This document shows positions 55,201-61,908 of a stretch of 64,000 nt of DNA, piece by piece. Source of the DNA: JAICSD01 sp963836665 (GTDB lineage Bacteria > Acidobacteriota > Vicinamibacteria > Vicinamibacterales > 2-12-FULL-66-21). The position numbers and the translations under genes were made by a program. The stretch covers positions 62,001 through 126,000 of the forward strand of contig CAWIKL010000002.1 in assembly GCA_963836665.1 (NCBI GenBank), given 5' to 3'. Positions within the stretch are counted from its first letter, which is position 1. Each line of letters begins with the position of its first letter. The notes under the pieces are model-generated. The model had not been told where the DNA came from. It was given only the letters and a program-made list of their open reading frames with translations, and did no database searches.

Positions 55201-55374
55201 CAGGTGCAGCTCGGCGCGCAGAAACAACTCCAGCTCCGGCTCGAGGTCTTCAACCTGCTCAACCGCAAGAATCTGCAACTGCCCGACAGCTTCGTGGATC
55301 ACGTTACGTTCGGCCAGTCTCTGGCGGCATACCCGCCCCGACAGGTACAGCTCGCCGCGCGCTTTATGTTTTGA
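52252..55374 (+). CDS. TonB-dependent receptor with carboxypeptidase-regulatory-like domain
   Basis: 1040 residues from GTG 52252 (GTG 52237 is possible). Signal peptide (KTQVRLTLAVLCAALLVPLAARAQ), carboxypeptidase-regulatory-like domain (GATLLVEARDESGAAVPGALVTV), plug (NYLLDGVDNNDQFLNRLVINPSLDAIQEFSLQQNTYDAEYGR) and a long barrel ending QVQLAARFMF. The frame is intact, so it serves as a template for the broken receptor at 8.6-11.9 kb. It opens an operon with the CitMHS-like carrier (12-base gap), AtuA-like proteins and the esterase; probably takes up their substrate. Confidence 0.92.
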   Translation: MKTQVRLTLAVLCAALLVPLAARAQNAGATLLVEARDESGAAVPGALVTVTSQDNGLQRVGTTVDDGTVWLVRLPAGTYTLSGVRGGFKTEVIKGIRIDAAARGKITLIFKTGAYTEQVVVQADATTLRIGNSAVGAVFDSNTLLTLPVPEREPLEFATQAAGVATAAPGSRLSTQGNTGVNSAGAREAANNYLLDGVDNNDQFLNRLVINPSLDAIQEFSLQQNTYDAEYGRSAGAQLNMVVKSGTRTLHGSAYEYFRDSALQARDALDDGTLPRPELQRNQFGGTFGGPLWFPRSFFFINAEGIDGTESDTRLAHVPTALERAGNFSASGVVIKDPFTGLPFPNNTIPANRISATSLAAADLYPMPNRSDPVTNLVSSPLADRQSGQFTIKTDHIIWHGSPLMFRYSFSRDNRDNPFPVRARNLPGFGTTVLDQGHNFAAALTKAISSRTFNELRVGVNALYRNDYPQSQGTDQFAALGITGPPLNSIDQGYPTMIVPGYETLGDDPNLPVLRRTRTIHVSDALTMDRGRHHLKAGGEFHDYQSDGYNHLFSRGQMTFSGAFTGQPFADFLLGFPTVTLLAANDNRQALRTWSGAGFVQDDWRLTPRLTVNAGVRYEYFEPPYDTDNRMAILNLSTLEVQQVGQAGVPRSGLNRDLNNFAPRAGVSYDLTGSGQWLLRGGYGIFYDSGTLIENSALYFNPPYWTLSLWVPNPVPVSIVNPFPPERALSTAPTINTINPDFHNGYSQQGTAGLDGVMKGTSISVRYVMSHGYDLVRKANINQPLPGPGTATSRRPDPTLGDVLLVESTGWSTYHALNATVTRRMSHGIELRAAYTLSKAMDNTSAFLATDGDDNTPQDSRNLAAEWGPSDYDVRNHLVLTGIVSTPDSAPAWLRHWQASALFTAMSGRPFTPRVSFDNSNTGNVGGGSFAYDRPNVVTAGTPGAVSYNGQYFVIAPPYTFGNAGRNSLVGPGYASVDTMISRQVQLGAQKQLQLRLEVFNLLNRKNLQLPDSFVDHVTFGQSLAAYPPRQVQLAARFMF

Positions 55375-55386
55375 TCCGCACATCAG

Positions 55387-56688
55387 ATGCTCGCGGCCCT
55401 CGGCCTTCTCACCGTCGCGCTGCTCCTCGTCCTCATCGTCAGCCGGCTGGCCTCGCCGCTCGTCGCGCTGATCGCCGTCCCCGTCGCCGCTGCACTGGCA
55501 GGCGGCTTCGGGTTGTCGACCGCAAAGTTCGTCGTCGCTGGCATCCAACAGATCGCGCCGGTGGCGGCGATGTTCGTCTTCGCGATCCTGTATTTCGGAA
55601 TCATCACCGATGCCGGCACCCTGGAGCCGGTCATCAATGCGATCCTGCGCGCCGTCGGCGCGCATCCGCCGCGTGTCGTCGCCGGGTCGGCATTGCTGGC
55701 GCTGCTCGTCCATCTCGACGGCTCTGGCGCGGTCACGTTCCTTGTCGCCGTGCCGGCGTTGCTGCCCCTCTACGACCGTCTCGGCATCGATCGCCGCGTG
55801 CTCGCCTGCGTCGTGTCGCTCGCCGCCGGCGTGAATTTCCTGCCGTGGACGGGTCCGATGATCCGCGCCTCGGCGTCGCTGCACATTCCCGTCGCGCAGC
55901 TGTTCCGTCCGCTGGTGCCGGTACAGATCGTGGGACTGGTCTTCGTGTTCACCGTCGCCTGGCTGCTCGGGCGTCGGGCAGAACGGCAGATGCGGGCTCC
56001 GGCCACTGCTGTAGCCCCTGCACTGCCGGCGGTCCGTGACACGACGGGCGCTGCGCGCGCGCTGCGTCGGCCGCGGCTGGTGTGGGTGAACGGGCTGATT
56101 ACGGTCGCGATCATGGGCGTGATGATCGCCGGGACAATCGATCCCGCGGTCATCTTCATGGTCGGCACCGCACTGGTGCTGACGATCAACTACCCCGACC
56201 CGGCCGATCAGCGCGCGCGAATCGACGCCCACGCCCGGGCGGCCCTGATGATGGCCGGCATCCTCCTCGCCGCCGGAGCCTTCACCGGCATCATGAAGGA
56301 AAGCGGGATGCTGACGGCGATGGCGCACGCGACTGTCGGCCTGGTGCCGCCGCCGCTGGCGAAACACATTCCCGTCACGCTCGCGGTCGTTTCGATGCCG
56401 CTCAGCCTGCTCTTCGATCCCGACTCCTTCTACCTCGGCGTTCTCCCGGTCATCGCCGAAGTGGCCGGGCGCTTTGGCGTGCCGGCGGCGCAGGTCGGAC
56501 AGGCTGCCCTGCTCGGGCAGATGACGACCGGATTTCCGATCAGTCCGCTTACACCGGCGACGTTCCTGGTCGTCGGCCTGACCGGCATCGAGCTTGGCGA
56601 GCATCAGCGCTTCACCGGCCCGCTGCTCTTCGCGGCAACGCTGGTGATGACGGCCGCCGCGATCCTCTTCGGAGTCTTCCCGCTGTGA
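55387..56688 (+). CDS. CitMHS-family (citrate-metal:proton symporter-like) permease
   Basis: 433 residues with 11-12 hydrophobic segments and no signal peptide. PVAAMFVFAILYFGIITDAGTLEPVINAILR, GSALLALLVHLDGSGAVTFLVAVPALLPLYDRLG and SPLTPATFLVVGLTGIELGEHQRFTGP are typical of CitMHS carriers, which import metal-citrate or related tricarboxylates with protons. The stop overlaps the AtuA-like GTG by four bases. Actual cargo likely an organic acid processed by the next genes. Confidence 0.88.
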   Translation: MLAALGLLTVALLLVLIVSRLASPLVALIAVPVAAALAGGFGLSTAKFVVAGIQQIAPVAAMFVFAILYFGIITDAGTLEPVINAILRAVGAHPPRVVAGSALLALLVHLDGSGAVTFLVAVPALLPLYDRLGIDRRVLACVVSLAAGVNFLPWTGPMIRASASLHIPVAQLFRPLVPVQIVGLVFVFTVAWLLGRRAERQMRAPATAVAPALPAVRDTTGAARALRRPRLVWVNGLITVAIMGVMIAGTIDPAVIFMVGTALVLTINYPDPADQRARIDAHARAALMMAGILLAAGAFTGIMKESGMLTAMAHATVGLVPPPLAKHIPVTLAVVSMPLSLLFDPDSFYLGVLPVIAEVAGRFGVPAAQVGQAALLGQMTTGFPISPLTPATFLVVGLTGIELGEHQRFTGPLLFAATLVMTAAAILFGVFPL

Positions 56689-58022
56689 CGGCCCGCCCAT
56701 TCCGGATCGGCTGCGGCGCCGGCTATTCCGGCGATCGCATCGAACCGGCCGTCGAACTCGTCGAGCACGGCGATCTCGACGTGCTGGTCTTCGAGTGTCT
56801 TGCCGAACGCACCATCGCGCTGGCGCAGCAAGCTCGGGCTACAGACCCCGACGGCGGATTCGACCCGCGCCTCGAGGAGCGGATGCGCGCTGTGCTGCCC
56901 GCGGCCCGGCGGCGCGGCGTCCGCATCATCACCAATATGGGAGCAGCGAATCCGCCAGCGGCCGCGGCACTTGTCGGCGCGATCGCGCGCCAGCTCCGCG
57001 TCGGCCCTCTGACCATCGCCAAGGTGACGGGCGACGACGTGCGGGCGATCGTGAGCGACGGCAACTTCACGGCCACGGAAACCGGCGAGACGCTGACGGC
57101 CGCCAACGTAGTGTCTGCCAACGCCTACCTCGGTGCGGAGCCGATCGTCGAGGCCTTGCGCCGGGGCGCCGATGTCGTGATCACGGGACGAGCCGCCGAT
57201 CCGTCGCTCTTTCTTGCGCCGATCGCAGTGCATCACGGCTGGTCCCTCGACGACTGGACGCTTGCCGGCCGCGGCACGCTCGTCGGCCACCTGCTCGAGT
57301 GCGCCGGCCAGGTCACAGGCGGGTATTTCGCCGATCCCGGCGTCAAGGACGTGCCCGGCCTGGCCCGCCTGGGTTTTCCGCTCGCCGAAGTGGACGCGGA
57401 CGGCACTGCGGTGATCACCAAGGTGACGGGATCGGGCGGAATGGTTACCGCCGCCACCTGCACGGAGCAGTTGCTCTACGAGATTGGCGATCCCGCTGGC
57501 TACGTCACGCCCGACGTCATCGCCGACTTCAGTCGTGTACGGGTGACCGATCTTGGCGGCGATCGCGTCCGCGTCGACGGGGCCGGCGGGCGGCCGCGGC
57601 CGGCAGCGCTGAAAGTGTCGGTCGGACAGTTCGACGGGTGGATCGGCGAGGGGCAGATTTCGTACGCGGGCCCGGGAGCGCTGGCTCGCGGACGGCTCGC
57701 CGCCGGCGTAGTCGTCGAGCGCCTGGCGCTGATCGGCGTGACGCCGCTCGAGCTGCGCACCGACCTGATCGGCGTGGACGCCTTGCACGGCGCGCAGGCC
57801 AACCGCACCGGCGATTCCTACGAGGTGCGGCTGCGGGTCACCGCACGCACCGTGTCTTCGGCCGACGCCTGGCGCGTCGCGCGCGAAGTCGAATCGCTCT
57901 TCACCAACGGCCCCGCTGGCGGCGGCGGCGCCACGATGGCGGTGCGGCAAGTGCTGGCGATGCGCTCGACGCTCGTACCGCGCGATCGGATATCGTGGCG
58001 CGTGGAGTACGAGACGATATGA
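56685..58022 (+). CDS. AtuA-like (DUF1446) acyclic terpene utilisation family protein
   Basis: 445 residues from GTG 56685. FRIGCGAGYSGDRIEPAVELVEHGDLDVLVFECLAERTIALA, RIITNMGAANPPAAA, DVVITGRAADPSLFLAP and KVTGSGGMVTAATCTEQLLYEIGDP form the DUF1446/AtuA core. Family members accompany acyclic terpene (citronellol/geraniol) catabolism and other acid pathways, but their reaction is unknown. Coupled by overlap to the carrier before and the small AtuA-type protein after. A terpenoid route is not supported by other genes here. Confidence 0.88.
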   Translation: MTARPFRIGCGAGYSGDRIEPAVELVEHGDLDVLVFECLAERTIALAQQARATDPDGGFDPRLEERMRAVLPAARRRGVRIITNMGAANPPAAAALVGAIARQLRVGPLTIAKVTGDDVRAIVSDGNFTATETGETLTAANVVSANAYLGAEPIVEALRRGADVVITGRAADPSLFLAPIAVHHGWSLDDWTLAGRGTLVGHLLECAGQVTGGYFADPGVKDVPGLARLGFPLAEVDADGTAVITKVTGSGGMVTAATCTEQLLYEIGDPAGYVTPDVIADFSRVRVTDLGGDRVRVDGAGGRPRPAALKVSVGQFDGWIGEGQISYAGPGALARGRLAAGVVVERLALIGVTPLELRTDLIGVDALHGAQANRTGDSYEVRLRVTARTVSSADAWRVAREVESLFTNGPAGGGGATMAVRQVLAMRSTLVPRDRISWRVEYETI

Positions 58023-58339
58023 GCGTCCTGCGCGACATCGCCCACGCGCGGGCGGGCGATAAGGGCGAAACCATCAACATCTCGTTGATCGCGTTCGACG
58101 CACGCGACTACCCGCGCCTGGCCGCGCACGCCACGAGCGCACGCGTCGCGGCGCTCTTCGCGGACATCGTCCGCGGCGACGTCACGCGCTACGAGCTACC
58201 GCAGCTGGGCGCGTTGAATTTCGTCATGACGCGCGCGCTGGGCGGCGGCGTGACGCGCTCACTCGCACTCGATGCACACGGCAAGGGACTGAGCACGCTG
58301 CTGCTGACCCTGGAGATTCCCGATGAATTCACACCGTAG
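58019..58339 (+). CDS. AtuA-associated small domain protein
   Basis: 106 residues: LRDIAHARAGDKGETINISLIAFDARDYPRL...YELPQLGALNFVMTRALGGGVTRSLALDAHGKGLSTLLLTLEI. This is the domain that forms the C-terminus of some AtuA/DUF1446 proteins and stands alone in others. Start ATG overlaps the AtuA stop (ATGA); its own end overlaps the esterase start by 17 bases. It probably forms a complex with the preceding protein. Confidence 0.8.
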   Translation: MSVLRDIAHARAGDKGETINISLIAFDARDYPRLAAHATSARVAALFADIVRGDVTRYELPQLGALNFVMTRALGGGVTRSLALDAHGKGLSTLLLTLEIPDEFTP

Positions 58340-61300
58340 GACGGCGCTGGCCGCTGCCGCGCTGGCGCTCTACGCCTCGTCTGCGGCCGCGCAGGCGATC
58401 CGGCTCGAGATCACCTCGCGCGAGCCGATGAACAATACGTCGTTCGAATTGATCCGTGGCAAGGTCCACGGCGAGATCGATCCCCGGGATCCGCACAACG
58501 CGATCATTCAGGATCTGGATCTCGCGCCGCGCAACGCGCGCGGCAGGGTCGAGTACGTCGCGACGTTCGCGCTGGCCAAACCGGTCGACATGACGAAGTC
58601 GGCCCGCGTGCTCCTCTACCAGGTCGTCAACCGGGGCAACGGCCTGGCGGTCGCGAGTCCCGAAGGCTACGTCTCGCTGGTGAGCGGCTGGGAGGGGGGC
58701 GTCATCTCCACCGCGAACAACCAGACGATCGTCGTGCCGATCGCGACGGCATCGCCGACGGCTCGCCCGTCACCGGCCCCGTGATCGCCCGTTTCTACGA
58801 CATCGGCGACGGCACGAAGACGGCCCCCATCCGGCTCGCCTCGCTCGGCACCGCGCAGCCGTATCCGCCGGTCGACCTCGCTCAGCCGGCGGCCAGGTTG
58901 ACGTGGCACACGCGCGAGAACTACTCTGGCGAGCAGGATGCGGCGCAGCCTGTTCCGCGTGCCGACTGGGCCTTCGCCAACTGCGAGACGACCCCGTGGC
59001 CGGGCACGCCGGATCCGACGCGCATCTGCCTGAAGGACGGCTTCCGCGCCGATCGCATCTACGATCTCGTCTACACCGCGAAGGATCCGCTGGTGCTCGG
59101 CGTCGGGCTCGCCGCCACGCGCGACATCGTCGCGTTCTTCCGCCATGCTCAGAAAGACGCCGCCGGCACGCCGAATCCGGTCGCCGGCGCAATCGACCAC
59201 GCCGTCAGCGTCGGCGACTCGCAGTCGGGCAACTTCATCCGCACGTTCATTCACCTCGGCTTCAACCAGGACACGCAGGGTCACATGGTCTGGGACGGCG
59301 CCTTCCCGCGCATTGCGGCGCGGCAAACGCCGATGAACATGCGTTTCGCGCTGCCGGGCGGCGCCGCCGGCGTCTACGAGCCGGGCAGTGAAGGGGTCGT
59401 GTGGTGGACGAAGTACGAAGACAAGACGCGTGGCTTGAAGGCCGCTGGTCTACTCGACCGCTGCAGCGCGACCAAGACCTGCCCAAAGATCGTCGAGGCG
59501 TTTGGTTCGTCGGAATTCTGGGGCCTGCGCATGTCGCCGGACATGATCGGTACCGACGCGGCCCACGACGTGCCGCTGCCGGAGAACGTTCGCCGCTACT
59601 ACTACCCGAGCACGACCCATGGCGGGGGACGCGGTGGATTCTCGATCGTGGCGGCGGCGCCAGGGGGCGCCTGCTCGTTGCCCGCCAATCCCAATCCCGA
59701 GGCGGAACAGACACGCGCGCTGACGCGCGCGCTGGTCGAGTGGGTCACTGAAGGCACGCCGCCGCCCGCCAGCCGCTACCCGACGCTGAAGAATGGTGAC
59801 CTCGTCCCCGCCACACGCGCAGCTGTGGGCTATCCCGACATCCCGGGTCTGCCGTTCAGCGACCGCATCCTGAACCCGGTCGTGCGCTACGACTTCGGGC
59901 CGGCCTTCAAGGCTGTCGATCTCTCCGGCGTGATCTCGATGGAGCCGCCACGGGTTGTCGGCGTGATTCCAACCTACGTGCCGCGCGTGAACGAGGACGG
60001 CAACGAGACCGCCGGCGTGCCCTCGGTGCTGCTGCAGGCGCCACTCGGAACCTACCTCGGCTGGAACACGATCCGGTCTGGAGTCTTCGCCGGACAGGGC
60101 TGCGGCTTCCAAGGCGGATGGATCCCATTCGCGAAGACGAAAGCAGAGCGTGTCGCGAAGCACGACCCGCGTCTGTCGATCGAGGAACGCTACGCTACGC
60201 ACGAGGCCTACGTCGCGATCGTGAAGCGCACGGCGGATCAGGCCGTGCGGGATCGCTTCCTGCTGCCTGAGGACGCCGACCGGTTCGTGCGTGAGGCGGA
60301 GGCAAGCGATGTCCGGCGAACTCCCTCGCCGCCGTCGTCTCCCGCCCCCAACGTCCAGCCGGCGTCGGTCGCCTGTGAGCAGCTCGCGTCGCTCAGGCTG
60401 ACGAATGCGACCGTCACACTCGCGCACGCTTATCCAGCCGGCACCTTCACTCCGACGGCCGGCGGACGCTCGCTCGACGCCCCCGCGTTCTGCCGCGTGA
60501 TGGTGACGGCCAGGCCCACCGCGGATTCCGACATCAAGGTCGAAGTCTGGATCCCCGACGGCGGCGGATGGAACGGCAAGCTCCTCGGCACGGACAACGG
60601 CGGCTTCTCCGGAGCGATCAACTACACCGCGCTCGCGAGCGCCATCACCAAGGGGTACGCCGCGGTCGGCACGGACACCGGCCACAGCGGCGATCAGATG
60701 GACTTCGGCGTCGGCCACCCGGAGAAGATCATCGACTGGGCGTATCGATCGATCCACGAGATGACGGCGATCGCGAAGACCGTCGTCGAAGCGTCGCGAG
60801 GGCGCGGGCCGGCCCAGTCGTACTTCAGCGGCTGCTCCACCGGCGGTCAGCAGGCGCTCAGCGAAGCGCAGCGCTTTCCCGCCGACTACGACGGCATCGT
60901 CGCCGGCGATCCCGGCAACAACCGCGTCAACCTGATTTACGGTTTCCTCTGGTCGTGGCTCGCCACGCACGACGCGAGCGGCGCGCCGATCCTGACGAGT
61001 GCGAAACTTCCAGCCCTGACCAAGGCCGCCGTCGCCGCGTGCGACAGGGACGACGGCCTCCAGGACGGCCTGATCGGTGAACCGCGCGCCTGCCATTTCG
61101 ATCCAGCCGGTACTGGCCTGCGCGGGCACCGAGACCGAGGCGTGCCTGACGCCAGCGCAAATCGACGCGGTGAAAAGGGTCTATGCGGGCGCAAAAACAA
61201 AAAGCGGCCAGCAGCTCTATCCGGGCTGGGCGCCCGGGAGCGAGGCAGGCTGGGGCACCTACATCACCAATCCGAAAGAACCGGTGCGCGTGGGTTTCTT

Positions 61301-61802
61301 TCGAGGCTGGGTCTTTCAGAACCCGACATGGGATCCGCGATCGTTCGACTGGGACACGGACGTCGCCGCGGCCAACGCGAAGTATCCGTTCCTCAGCGCC
61401 ATGTCGCTCGACTACAGCGCATTCAAGGCACGCAGCGGCAAGGTGATCATGTACACCGGGCTGGCCGATCCGGTCACTTCCCCTTTCGATACCATCGGGT
61501 ACTACGACGCCGTCGTTCGCGCGATGGGCGGCGTCGAAGCGACGCAATCCTTCTACCGCTTCTTCCCCGCTCCGGGCATGGGCCACTGCGGCGGCGGCGC
61601 GGGCCCGAACACGTTCGACATGCTGTCCGCGCTCGACGCCTGGGTCGAGAAAGGCATCGCGCCGGACGCGATTCCCGCAGCGCACAGCACCAACAGCCAG
61701 ATCGATCGCACCCGCCCGCTGTGTGCGTATCCCGAGGTGGCGCACTACAAGGGCACCGGCAGCATCGACGACGCGGCGAATTTCAGCTGTGTCGTGAAAT
61801 GA
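58323..61802 (+). CDS. Exported two-domain esterase: alpha/beta hydrolase plus tannase/feruloyl esterase (two frame breaks as sequenced)
   Basis: About 1160 residues when repaired. Signal peptide (RTALAAAALALYASSAAAQ); first an alpha/beta-hydrolase unit (58.3-60.3 kb; nucleophile GDSQSG, FYDIGDGTKTAP). Then a Pro/Ser linker (TPSPPSSPAPN) leads to a complete tannase/feruloyl-esterase unit (CEQLASLRLTNATVTLAHA, KLLGTDNGGFSGA, nucleophile SGCSTGGQQAL, MGHCGGGAGPNTFD). The first break is near 58740-58765: VVPIA in one frame and ADGSPVTGPVIARF in another, consistent with one missing base. The second is at 61109-61110: FDPA then VLACAGTETEACLTPAQI, one extra G before TAC. As sequenced a GTGA overlap at 58781 could look like two genes. 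Likely cleaves plant phenolic esters. Confidence 0.82.
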
Positions 61803-61908
61803 GCTTCGCGCACGGCTGCGTCGCTCGATGAACCTGCTGGCGGACGCCGATCGCGCGCGCATCGGACACCGTATACTGACCACGCCAGCCCGTTCACGGA
61901 AACGGCTC

